Positions 29,991 through 40,800 of a stretch of 64,000 bases of DNA are shown here, one piece after another. The first letter of the stretch is position 1. Each line of letters begins with the position of its first letter. Position numbers and translations under genes: made by a program. Source of the stretch: Hygrocybe punicea (Eukaryota > Basidiomycota > Agaricomycetes > Agaricales > Hygrophoraceae). The notes beneath the pieces were generated by a model. That model saw only the letters and a program-made list of their open reading frames with translations. It was not told the DNA's origin and made no database searches. The stretch lies in assembly GCA_963556145.1 (NCBI GenBank), contig OY744461.1, forward strand, positions 2,046,001 through 2,110,000, in the 5' to 3' direction.

Positions 29991-32900
29991 CTGTACAATT
30001 TTAATCAATTCACCGGGGGGTGTGACATGTGACATGTCTGGTGAACTGAGGAATTCACCGAATTTGGTAGTGACGCGTGACATATGGCCAAATTCACCAC
30101 CAAAAACTTTCGAGCACCCATGCTTGCACTCAGGATTCCGCTACATGTTCTTCAAAAAAACCTACCTCATGAAAAGTTGTCTATATCTGATTTTCTCACT
30201 TTCCAAATCCCACAGGCAGCAGGCAAACTCATCCAAGATGCTTATATTTCTAACCAACCTCCAAATGCCACCACCACCGACATTGAATCCCTTCTCAGCA
30301 AACCAGCCCTATCTCCCCTACTACTCCAAGACTTGATTCACTGTATCCAGTCAACATCTCCTCCAACAGCCATGTCTTTGGCCTACTCAAATGCCGAATC
30401 AATAGAGTCAAAGTTTTTCCCACTCTGGATTGTCACGTACTGGCTCGTTATTAACCATGTACTCAAAAGCAAACAGCACTGGTTATTGGCTGACCAGTCC
30501 CTGCGACGGATCAAGGGCCAAACTGCCCCAATTTCCCTTGTGGATGACATTCACAAGGCTCTATCCCGTTTGCCGTGGTTTGGATCAATTCAAGGTTTCA
30601 GTGACAAGGAGGATATTATCCACTTACACAAGTACCTGACGACAGGTTGGCTTGAAGGTGTTCATGAAGATCAGATGCTGGACTTGCTTAAACACGACAT
30701 CAGTCGCTATGGCACCAGCCCACGCAAAATTGACATTGCAACTACCTATTTTATCCGCGGTATCTTAGCAGCCTTTTCTCGCCACAAGGATGCAGGTCCA
30801 TTACAACGCAAAGGCCGTTCCTTAGCATCGGGGGACATGGAATATGTTGGGACCATTGCCAACTGCTGGCAGAGTCATTGGGTTACCATCATACTTGATT
30901 TCGTGACCCACGTTATTTGGCATGGTGACTCTTTAGGTTGGGAGATGGAGCCAAAGCTAAAATCGGCCCTAAATTGGTGGACATTCAAGCACACATCAGT
31001 AGTATTTATCCACAAGACCCTACCAATCACTCACCAACTCGATGGATTCTCATGCGGGCTTCTAGCATGGAACGCTCTCGGTCATTTCTTCCTCGCCAAA
31101 CACATTCCACTGGTGAATATGGCTGATGTCATGGCAGAGAGACTGAAGGTTATGCTGCGCATCTGTAACCATCATCAAGAACATACTGTGGTGTCAGAAA
31201 GCGACTTCGAATATTCCTCCCTTCTTCCCTCGCTATATGATGGGTGCACCGACAGCTCGGACTCAGACTTCGAGATGAGACTGCCATCACCAATTCATGA
31301 TGATGGTTTCTCAGCCTCTGATGAAGATGCATCATCGTCCAGATGCACCTCTGATGATGACTCGGACGATGACAGCAGTGAATCAACTGCATCCAACAAT
31401 TTTTTGCCCGCCACGATTAAACCTTCCATCGCCCCCAAGCAGAAGATCAAAGCGGAGTCGTCCTTGCACCAGGCAATCAAGAGCAAGAAAGCACCACTGC
31501 TCACTTACTTCAAGCAGTGTTCTCGAGAGGAGTATGAAAGCAATCTGGCCAGGGAGAGTGAGGATTGGGTTAACGAGAGGAATAGAGAGTTGCTGGAAAG
31601 AATGGAAAGAAAGGCCAGCGAAGACAAACAGTTCCAGAAACGCGAAAAAGCACGTCTACGTCAACAGCAGCGGCGAAAACTCAAACAAGAGAGAGAAATC
31701 CTAGAGGGCATACGGAGTCCAGGCGGGAGAAAGCGGAAAGTATGCTAGCCTATTGTGTTAGTGTCCTGTTCATTAATAGGTCATAGGTTATCCCCGCCGA
31801 GGTTACAGACAGTGGACTTACGAAAAGGCGTAAGGTCACAGTTGCGGAAGAAACACGACCAGGACGCTTGCTCATCAGGGAATACCGGCAAGCCCACAAA
31901 AGCCGACGGGGTCGTAAAAGAAAGAGGGAGCTTAAAGACGCAAAGTACCACAATTGGTTTACCCCCATATGTTGGAGTATCATCAAACAGGCAGCACGAG
32001 CAGCTGGTTGGGAGATGAGCGCTACAAGGATTGTTAACATCTGCAAGTCACGGCAACCAGAAATTTTTGCTGGACTTAGCCGTGGAACCGTGAAAGGCTG
32101 GATTGATCGATCGGGAGAGCGACCAAGGTGGTCAGAAGCAACCCTTCGTAGGGCTGAGGCAGCTAACATGCCAGGACATCCGAATGGTGGTCCACGTGGA
32201 GCATTGGTGAGTGTAAGCTATATGTGATTGAACGAGACACTCACCATTGAGAAGGCTGGCCATCCCCATGTTGTCGAGGTGATCAAAACTCGCCTCACTG
32301 ATATGCGAAAAGTGGGAGTGCCATTAACACTGATCACGAGCCGTGGAATCATGATTGCAACCATCATCCGGATGGCACCTGAAATCCTGCAACGCAAGTT
32401 CCGAGATGGCTCCTTGTTTCGAGCATCTGATTCGTTCATGCGGTCTTGGCTGCGTCATGCTATGAAATGGTCACGAAGAAAGGGAACTCGTGCTGCTCAA
32501 AAACTGCCTGGAAACTGGGAGGATCAATGCGAGAAATCAGCCAAACGTAAAGCCTACCTTATCAAGGAATACGACATCCCAGCCGAGTTGTATGCAAATT
32601 CAGATCAGACACAGAGGTTGTATGCAGCCGGCGATAAATTAACATATGCCGAAATCGGAGCTAAACAGGTGTCAGTGATCGGAGGGGATGAAAAATGTGC
32701 CTTCACAGTAATGGTGACTGTGACAAGTGCAGGGACTTTGCTGCCCTTCCAGGCAATATACCAGGGAAAAACTGATCGATCTTGCCCAGACGAAACCTCT
32801 GAAAACTATACAGAAGCTGTAGCAGCCGGATTTCGTTTCGAGTTTTCGGGGACTAAGACCTACTGGGCAAATCAGCATACAATGCGGCTATTTGTCGACA

Positions 32901-33991
32901 ATATCCTAGCGCCATACTTTGATCAAATGAAGGCTAAATTAGACCGGCCAAAACACCAACGCTCACTTTGGCAAATTGATGTCTGGGCTGTTCACCGTTC
33001 AAACGAATTCCTCGACTGGATGCATGCACAGCACCCTACCATTCTCATCGATTTCGTGCCGGGTGGATGCACAGGCGTAGCGCAGCCCTGTGACGTCGGC
33101 ATCCAACGCCCTTTCAAACACATAACGAATCAGTGTTTTTTCGAAGACGTCGTGAATTCGGCTCTCACCCAAATTGATCAACAACTGAAAACGATTAACA
33201 TTGACAGCCGACTGCCAACTCTTCGGAATGCAAGTGTCCGATGGCTCTGGAAGGCTTACGAGAGCCTTAACAAAAAAGAAATCATACAAAAGGTTAGTTC
33301 ACCGGCACAAGAGTCAAAGATGTACTTATCTAATGTACAGGCCTTTAAATTATGTGTTGTTCGGAACTGGGACCTGTCTTACCAGAGCCTGAGGTCATTT
33401 GAAATGCAGGAAGAATTGAGAAACTTACGAGAAAACGACCAACCATTTTGGAAGGAGTTGACAACTGTGAACCCCCGAGATATTCGACCAGAATGGGATG
33501 CCATACTCCCCGAAGACGATTTACTTGACCCAGACGAGGAAGAAAACCTGGATGATACAGATATCAATCTACACGAAGTGATGGCGGCAACCCACCATGA
33601 GGAAGGCACTGCTAAACGTGATGGACACATTTCTATAGGTGAAACTGGTGGTTTGGTAAGGGTTACAGATGCTGAAAGTCTTGATGAACTGCCAACGCCA
33701 GTGAAGGATGCAGACGGAGAAGAGGCAGAAAGAGAGGCGGAGAGAGAGGGCAGCAGTGACACAGGGCCTCGACGAGGCAAGCGGAGGAAGACGGCGAACC
33801 GCTTGTACAGCCTTACGGACTTTTTACGTCACTGGGACAACGAGGAATCTGATGTTGAATAAGTACAAGCTATATTTGGAAATGTTTGGGTGAATTCACC
33901 GATCGGCGTGGTGACGCGTGACAAGCGTGACAATTCACCATTTTCGGACTGGGCGTGACGCGTGACTGGTGAATTGATTAAAATTGTACAG
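29991..33991 (+). mobile_element. pogo-type DNA transposon with Ulp1-like protease, 4.0 kb, apparently intact
   Basis: Ends are inverted repeats starting CTGTACAATTTTAATCAATT (27 bp identical including outer bases), with TA on both sides (29989-29990, 33992-33993). Just inside, GTGACGCGTGAC and GTGACATG words form subterminal repeats. It contains one continuous coding unit (30084-33862), few CpG losses and no disabling change, so it is the best candidate for a recently active element besides 40463-45923. Confidence 0.85.
30084..33862 (+). CDS. Ulp1-like cysteine protease joined to DDE_1 transposase
   Basis: Exon 1 (30084-31739, 552 codons) carries a Ulp1/C48-type protease core: His265 in NCWQSHW, Asp282 in WHGDSLGW, Gln318 and Cys324 in HQLDGFSCGLLAWN, then an acidic/Ser linker and a Lys/Arg/Glu coiled coil. 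It ends at a GTATGC donor; acceptors at 31786 (CATAG, 47 nt) or 31801 (62 nt) join in frame to GLTKRRKVTVAEE and RKRKRELKDAKYHNWF. Further introns: 32207-32251 and probably 33293-33340 (48 nt, open if retained). The DDE_1 core has Asp in YANSDQTQRLY (about 810), Asp in QIDVWAVHRS (about 935) and Asp in GVAQPCDVGIQRPF (about 973). The transposase part has no good ATG of its own, which supports one fused 1212-aa product; two separate products remain possible if the first intron is not spliced. Confidence 0.75.
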
Positions 33992-33993
33992 TA

Positions 33994-35037
33994 TACGTGA
34001 GGTGATGTGCGGGCGCCAGCTTGTCACTGTCGTCCCCCAGTAGCTTACAGGCATGGATTAACTACCGAGCCATCATGAGATTATTGCAATATTAATGCAA
34101 TGTTGCAGGCTGTTATGGAATTGTTCTTTAGCCCGAATCAGCCGTGTTGATATATCCTGACCGGACTTGAAATACCCGGATGTGTTGCAAGGATACGTCG
34201 CCTCTTCCTAGGCCTGAGCGCTGAGCGCTGAGCTCCTTGCATTGTGGAGCAAGAGCATCATTAATTATAAGTGGCCCGTGAAATTCCACCGGGCATAATA
34301 GAAATTTCTGTCGAGTCCTTCCTCTGTCTCGTCAGGGGGAATTGAGTTTTTCAAGTTGAGAGTCGCCGGAGAGGCCTCCTCCCCGCGCTGAACGCGTGAA
34401 CGTTCAAAAAAAAAAAGGGGGATGTAGTTCGTCACCTTCTGCCGTGTTTTCTCATCTCCGGCATTAACCAGTGCGAGTGCTAGTTCGGCAAGGCCGTAAT
34501 TTTAGCATCGGATGCCATATGCACGGTTTGAGCGCAGATGATGGTGTGCGTTCCCTTGCACGGCTTCGGCCAATTCCAGAAGTCCCGGGCCCATCCAACG
34601 AAACTATGCTGCTCAGTTACTGAGATGTCATGAGGCGGAAAATTGACGTTGAAAGTATGAATTACTGCCAGGAATATGATGTTGTGTCTTCTTCAAGTTT
34701 GAATATTAATAATATTTGAATCCCGGCATCTAATCAAGAAGGAATCGCTCGAGGTCGAGCCCCCACAATTCCAGATAATGCTGGCAGCAAGGAACCGATC
34801 AGACCCAACGTTGACGAGTCAAGCTGGTATGGGTATATTGCTATTGCTGACACCACGAAGCCGATTATAACGGGGTCCGGATAATGCGGGAGGAGATCAG
34901 GCCCTTTGAAACAGCAAACAACGGGGTCTGAGTACATTGCTGCCTATGTAACCGTGTAACGTACACTGTGGTTGAAATACGATTATATAGGTCGAATAAA
35001 TATGAACTTTGAAAATGTCGCAGAATCGTACCGAATT
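33994..35037. other. No gene seen
   Basis: Sequence between the pogo-type element and the 3' end of the membrane protein gene. Includes a poly-A run at about 34407 and no recognisable coding exon. Composition is more balanced than in the repeats, so it may be original host intergenic DNA. Confidence 0.4.
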
Positions 35038-36147
35038 CTACGAAGTTGTGGACTTGTCATACCCATGCATGTAGACTGGTTGGGATCCGAAAACATTGTC
35101 GGAAGATTTCATGCCTTTTCCTACAAGTGTGCCCTTGTTAGAAAATGAGGGATGGTAAGGCTGGCCCGAGTTCAGCGAGATCGCTTGCCGCATGCATTTC
35201 AAGGTTGTGCCGTATTTGAGGTTTGCGACGGCTCGCAGGGCGATGGTGAGATTGGTGATAGCCAGATCTGCGATCAATAGGCCCGTGAAATTCCGAGCGA
35301 GCTTTGAGGGGAAGAGTGTCGGAAGTCGGTTTAGACTGATCTGTGAAACAACACATACCTTGGCGCTGATATCGGCACAAATGGTCAACCAAATGACGGC
35401 GTAGACGACCCGCATCTCCTTGATCATACCTTGCCGTAATTGTCCGCCATCAGCTTTGTTCTTCGCGAATCGTTGGAATAAGAGGATGTCGGAGGTGGTT
35501 GCGAGTGCTTCGATGCCGACGACGAGACCTATGTTCATATACCTGGCAACTACCTTGACACTGGCGTGCTTTGGCGTTACGAGGGCGATAAATGTCGGGG
35601 TCATCACGGGAAGAATGAAGAGGTACAGAACACAACACAGTCGTGAAAGTTTCAGCAGACGGTCGCTGGCAAGGACCATGGCACGCGAAGTCACTAAGCG
35701 GATGATGCTGTTATGGAGGACGACAACGAGGCCGACCTAGAAGACTTGATCAGTACAAATACAGACGAAGTAGGCTTTTACGGCTTACTTGTACGCCGAA
35801 ATTGAAGAGAAACGACAAGACGGACTGGGCAACTGATTTGCCCAGTCGACCCTCCTTGATCCCATTAGAGAGGGCCCCACAAATGGCCGTCAATAAGCTG
35901 GCGAATGCTAAGAAGCGTTGACGTTGACGGTCACCTGTCAAACGCCATGAAGGGCCTTCGCTAGAAATCCAGATGATCTAGTCGTTGATCAAGGCAGAGA
36001 GGCATGAAATGCTCACGTCAAGACAACGAATCCACAAATAATGATTGACATTCCGGATGTGAGGCCGGTGACAAGGAGAAATGCAATATCGACGTCAGCG
36101 ACAACGGCGCCAGCGGTCGCAGGAAGAACTTGAGTGCAGGGACTCAT
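35038..36147 (-). CDS. Seven-TM integral membrane protein, 333 aa, three exons
   Basis: Exons 36147-36017, 35960-35789 and 35736-35038 with GT-AG introns of 56 and 52 nt; phases agree and there is no stop (334 codons). About seven hydrophobic spans: FLLVTGLTSGMSIIICGFVV, FASLLTAICGAL, SFLFNFGVQVGLVVVL, CCVLYLFILPVMTPTFIALV, IGLVVGIEALATTSDILL, VVYAVIWLTICADISAKVCV, GLLIADLAITNLTIAL; the tail is hydrophilic. Looks like one of the many agaricomycete multi-span proteins of unknown ligand (DUF6534-like in general layout, not confirmed). It is the only clearly intact non-transposon gene in the window and probably ordinary host sequence. Confidence 0.8.
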
Positions 36148-38230
36148 CGCCTTAAGGTTGAGGTGGAGAATGTTTCATGATAGGTGCTGCGAAGCCTTTT
36201 TGTACGAGTTCTCCTGAAGTGGCCTAACCTGAAAAGGTATACGATACACTTTTGGTGTTACAAAGTCTCATGCCAGTGGGAAGGGTATATATATTGTAAC
36301 GTTTTCACAGCGTTGGATAACGTTAACACGTTGCAACATCCGTCACCTTTAAGTTCAAAGTTAGCTTGTGAGTGTTTCTGTGTGAATCCAAGATATGGAT
36401 TTTCACCTGCATATCCTGGCACCATCATGATGGTGTTTCACGATAATGTATGTCGTGATCCTAACTATGAGGCTTGCCAATCCAGCCTGTCTGTGGTAGC
36501 CGGCGGTACCAATAGCTCAAGCTCAAGGATTTTAATGAAATGAAACACGTGTCGAGGCCGTCAAGGACGGAGTCGTATGATCGAGTGTATCGAGTCACGG
36601 TGTAGTATGATCGAACCAAACGTGGGAAATATCACGTACCGCATTCATATCATATTGCGGTGTGATCATGATGCAGTAAAAAGTGATAACACGTATCATA
36701 TCGACCACCTATGAGTGCGACGACCAAGTGCAGCCGCAACAGCAGATTGTGATGCGCCCATCAAGGTGACTGTTTCTTTTCCTTGTCATACTGGCCTACT
36801 ACGAGAGAATATACAAGGTGTGCCAGCCCTCAATGGCAGGGAGCCCTGGGTGGTACTTAGAAGAAGACCAGGAGGTTTTCTCCAAATTTCTACTAGTATG
36901 TATGTTCTGTGGTCCGGTTAAAACTGTCGTTGAGCCAATTGCCAGTGTTACCGTCATCATTCCGAGCGCATACTCACGATAGTAGATGTCGACAGCCAGC
37001 TGTGCCTCGAGATCAAGTTTAAATTTTCGATCAGATTTCCTCACCGTTTTATCCAAAATAATTTCACGTAACAGGCAAGCGATACTACCGGTTTGAGGTT
37101 ATCTTAGTACTTACCGATTCTCATATGCCACATAGTCTTCGAGTCCAACGTTGACGTTTGGCCATTACGTAGCAGTCGGCGTTGACAAGCAAACGGTGCA
37201 CCCAAAAACAATCCTAGGGTCTCAATCTAGCGTGGAATGAAGTTTTTATCGTGTGAGGATTCACTCTAAGGTTGCTTCCTTTCGAGTCTGATAAAATCAC
37301 ATTTGTTTAGCGAGGCATCCGTTCTCTTCATTCAGGTATTTCATGACAGCACACGGCCAAAATTGAACGACTATTGATGCTGCGAACTGTCTTCAAGTTG
37401 AATCTCAGGGCATTCGTATACATTCAGGGACAAGCACTCACACGGGGTTAATTCTTCGTTCTCAAGCTCAGGAGAATTTCCAAGCTCAGAGATGCCAGCA
37501 TTTCGATCTGTTGTTGGTGCATGGAGCCAGTTAGCGGTTCACATACAGTTGATGGTGGACAGCCGCTTCGCATATTCCTTCGCTGCCTTCACCTGATCCT
37601 AAATAAAACCTATGCATATGTCGACTCCTTCATCTCTACAGCGGGAGCTATGATAGCTGCCGTTTCACAGACAATTTTGGGATCGTGATGGGGTTATGTG
37701 GAAATAGACGATTCGATCGGTGAAGTGAGTTTTTAGCTTGTTTCAAACTCATATATCCCCATTCAAAATTCGCCGGTCCACCCATACGCAAGCCTTGCAT
37801 GGATGGCGCTAACTGCTGTGCACCAGGTCTGTTCTCGCAGACTCGCAAGGCGAAGCAAGACCGGGATGGAAAAGTACGGAAAATTTGAGGTGTTGTCGTG
37901 GAAACTTTGGACTTCGTGAAGCACGCCAAACCACTGAAAGAAATCGAAGGACTCGAGAAAATGGTGCAATCTATAATGAAGCCAATATATGACTGTGTCT
38001 GTTGTTTCTGCGAAGCCATGGCGAAGGAGTTTCGTTGGTGGGTGTCCTTCGTTCTGGTGTTATCATGTGCTGCGTAACTCACGACAACTAGTCTGGAGAG
38101 TACGGATATCCTAGCACATGTCGTGCTGATCCACAATTGTAGCCGCAGACGAATCTTCCTGGAGCCAAGCTTAGCATAGTTCAGGGATCCCGACAGAGTT
38201 AGCTTTCCAGGCACCAGAGTTGACCTTCTC
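36148..38230. other. No confident gene; possible exon at 37056-36960 (-)
   Basis: Several open frames but no coherent exon chain. On the minus strand near 37050-36960, VRKSDRKFKLDLEAQLAVDI ending YYR at a GTGAGT donor looks exon-like but no partner exon was found. A simple palindromic stretch lies at 37670-37760. The frames at 38331-37648 appear to be the opposite strand of the NACHT remnant and its flank. Confidence 0.3.
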
Positions 38231-38585
38231 GAGTGGATGCACAACCCGACATCTGAACGACGTTCTACATATCGGTCTTCGATACATACGGGATAGGATG
38301 ATCTGAATATGTCGAGCACTTTCGAATCCACTTGACCATTGGCCTGGAACCACCCGCAAGGAGAAGCTTGGACGGTATGCAGAGGGGCTCTTTATTCGGG
38401 CCAGTGTGGCATGTAAATTCCTTGAAGGTGATGATCCTGGTATCCAACTTGCCGAGCGGGCCCTCGTTGCATTGAAGAAACCACAAACCGATCGCGACAT
38501 GGACTTCGTACTCGATATATCGCCAGAATTGCAACAGCGGGGAATGACGTTCATAGACCCAATCATAACATGCTCTCCTCCTTGA
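38230..38585 (+). pseudogene. NACHT-type STAND NTPase fragment
   Basis: One frame reads RHLNDVLHIGLRYIRDRMI-stop-ICRALSNP, then DHWPGTTRKEKLGRYAEGLF, IRASVACKFLEGDDPGIQLA. The W-P-G then GRYAEGLFI-RAS pattern is the post-NACHT segment of basidiomycete STAND proteins (family form W-P-x...L...A-x-GLFI-x-A). The in-frame TGA follows ATC and is explained by CGA to TGA. The P-loop part is absent. WD40 remnants follow downstream, so this was probably a NACHT-WD40 protein. No function is expected from the fragment. Confidence 0.6.
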
Positions 38586-38659
38586 AGCCGATCTTGAGGC
38601 TAGCGTGACACGACTGCTTTGGTGTCTTGTTTTTAGAAGCTGATCTCTCTCAGAAACCG

Positions 38660-38705
38660 TCGTGTCACCTCAAGAGGATGCCAGCTTGCTCCCATCTGGC
38701 GAAAA
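38660..38705 (-). pseudogene. WD40 repeat fragment on the minus strand
   Basis: Reverse complement reads VVFSPDGSKLAS, the start of a WD40 blade. Opposite in orientation to the blades at 38990-39190, so a local inversion has occurred. Confidence 0.6.
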
Positions 38706-38989
38706 GACGACCGAATTGGCATTTAAAATGTGACCCTCCGGAGTTCGCAACGAAAATCATCTACGGCGGGTGGCTGGGAGTCACCATGGCATGTGATAAT
38801 AACCTTGCTACAGTTTTGATTCATTTGGTGTCACAGGCATTGCAGACGCAGGCGTATGAAGAGGGCTGAGCATGATAACGCGGCCCCAGTTTTTTAACCG
38901 GGGCGGGGTGTCATTAATAATTTCGGCATTGTCACTTGTATAAGTGCCTGTGGGATGTGGAGATGGGGATTGAAATGGGGGACTGCTCT

Positions 38990-39200
38990 CGAGGGTCACA
39001 CTTCATATGTCAAATCTGTCGTGCTTTCGCCAGATGGGATCAAGCTGGCATCTGCTTCAGATGATGGGGTGGTAGGCCTGTAGGTTGTGGAGACAGGGAC
39101 TGCAATCAGGCTCTCGAGGGTCACACACCAACTGTCCAACAGGTTGTCTTTTCGCCAGATGGGAACAAGCCAGCATCCACGTTGATGGAGGGAGGGCACA
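38990..39200 (+). pseudogene. WD40 repeat remnant, about two blades
   Basis: GHTSYVKSVVLSPDGIKLAS, then ASDDGVVGL-stop-VVETGTA, then LEGHTPTVQQVVFSPDGNKP. Classic GH...SPDG...W-D spacing with W and D partly lost and frameshifts between. Two blades are nearly identical at DNA level (TTTTCGCCAGATGGGA), as in recently duplicated WD40 arrays. Belongs with the NACHT fragment upstream. Confidence 0.65.
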
Positions 39201-40177
39201 GTACACCAATGTAGGTTACACCAAGGGAAAGGGTATTATCCAGGGTTTTGGCACACTGGGAAATAAATAATTGCATATGAATTGATATATAGATCAGAAG
39301 TAATAATTCACCTGAGAGGCCCATCAAAGCTATCTTCTTAGAGCATGCATACTATCCAGCTAACCCCTGTAACTTGAGGCTAGCCAGTGTCTCCTACAAT
39401 AACTCTGCAACAACTACTAACTAGTGGGAACTTAATTTGGATGAAATGGGTCCAAAGGACTTCCTGGTTCTTAGTTTATGTAACAGGCTGATGTCTAAAT
39501 ACTACAGGCTGACTGGTGCTACCTTCTCCTAAGATAATGAGGCACTGGTCAGCTTGCTGCCTAGGTATTAATAAATTGAGGTAGAGAGAAAACAGGGGGA
39601 GGTTTCAACCTAGAAAAGGGTCTCATCAGGGGGCTGCCACCTGCCCTGACCCCAAATCCAATAGGACTCATATTGTCCTTGCAACTTTGGTGTTATTATT
39701 ATTATGGTCTCTGTCATCCCCACTGTCCTGGTCTCCTGTTTTCTCTTTTATCCCCTTCTTTTTCTTTGTATTGTTCAGCCTTCATGTTTGATTAGACCCT
39801 GGTAAGCTTGCAAGCACCATACCCACATCAATTGATGCACTGGTGCATGGTTGCAAGGTGACTTTTGAGGTGCTTTTCATCTCCTTCAGTCCTTGTTCCC
39901 ACTCACTGCTCTCATTGTCCTTGTCCTTGCTGTCCTTGCTATCCTTGTTGTCCTTGTCATCATCATCATCATCATCATCTGGGTTCTGGGAGTATTAAAG
40001 TATACATTGTGTGTCAGACAAGTGCCTTATGATGTAACAACTGCACATTTATTACTTCTCACGCAATTTGAGTTTTCCTGTGATTTGAGTTTCCCCATGC
40101 AATTTCAGTTGCCATGTTTTCTAAGTAAGCAACCTTAAGTGACTACAAGCTTCATTCTATTTCTTATCTATGTACTT
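39201..40177. other. No gene; CpG-poor repeat-like DNA
   Basis: CpG-depleted sequence, with ATTATTATTATGG and CATCATCATCATCATC microsatellites and a degenerate dyad centre (CACATCAATTGATGCAC near 39824). Probably decayed TIR elements; no boundary could be fixed. Confidence 0.4.
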
Positions 40178-40423
40178 TGTAAAGTAGCCTCAGCTCAAGG
40201 GAGAACTCAACGCCCTTGCCTATTTTTGTTGTCTCATTTTAGGTAAGTCCCTTGATGGAGATCCGATTGAATGATTAGATTGTTGGTCAGTCCCAACCAT
40301 CACCATGACAGTAATTCAAATATGTCAATTATCACATGATCTCCATCAAGGGACTTGCCTAAAATGACACAACCAAAAAAGGCAAGGGCATTGAGTTCTC
40401 CCTTAAGCTGAGGCTACTTTACA
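40178..40423. mobile_element. Foldback MITE, 246 bp
   Basis: Arms of about 86 bp: 40178-40264 starts TGTAAAGTAGCCTCAGCT and 40338-40423 is its near-perfect reverse complement ending AGCTGAGGCTACTTTACA, separated by about 75 bp. No coding capacity. No unambiguous target duplication. Confidence 0.8.
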
Positions 40424-40800
40424 TTCTATAGAGCTTGCTACAAAGTAGTTACCAGTTACTTATTGCCGTTTTCAGAAAGGTTGGCGGAGCTTGAAATCCA
40501 CCAAAATCCACCAAAACCCCCCCCCTAGCTCGCGAGATGAATATCTCAATAACTACAGCAGCTACAAAGAAATTGTGGATAGGTACATGATCCCCTCATC
40601 AAGGGCTATGCAGCCCCACCATTTTCGGAGTGATTTGGTGCATTTTTCATAGGGTAGGATAGTGCACCCTGTATATACAGTATTTCTCCAATAACCAATG
40701 CAAGTGGCATTCAAAATACATGTTTATCATCTCAGAACATGTGCATAGGGTGTATTGAGGCAGCCCCACAGTTTTGAGGTGCCGCTGGACAAGTGTTGCA

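Noticed and set aside
37648..38331. 227-residue minus-strand ORF
   Set aside because: Partly antisense to the NACHT fragment; Ser/Arg-rich composition without motif.
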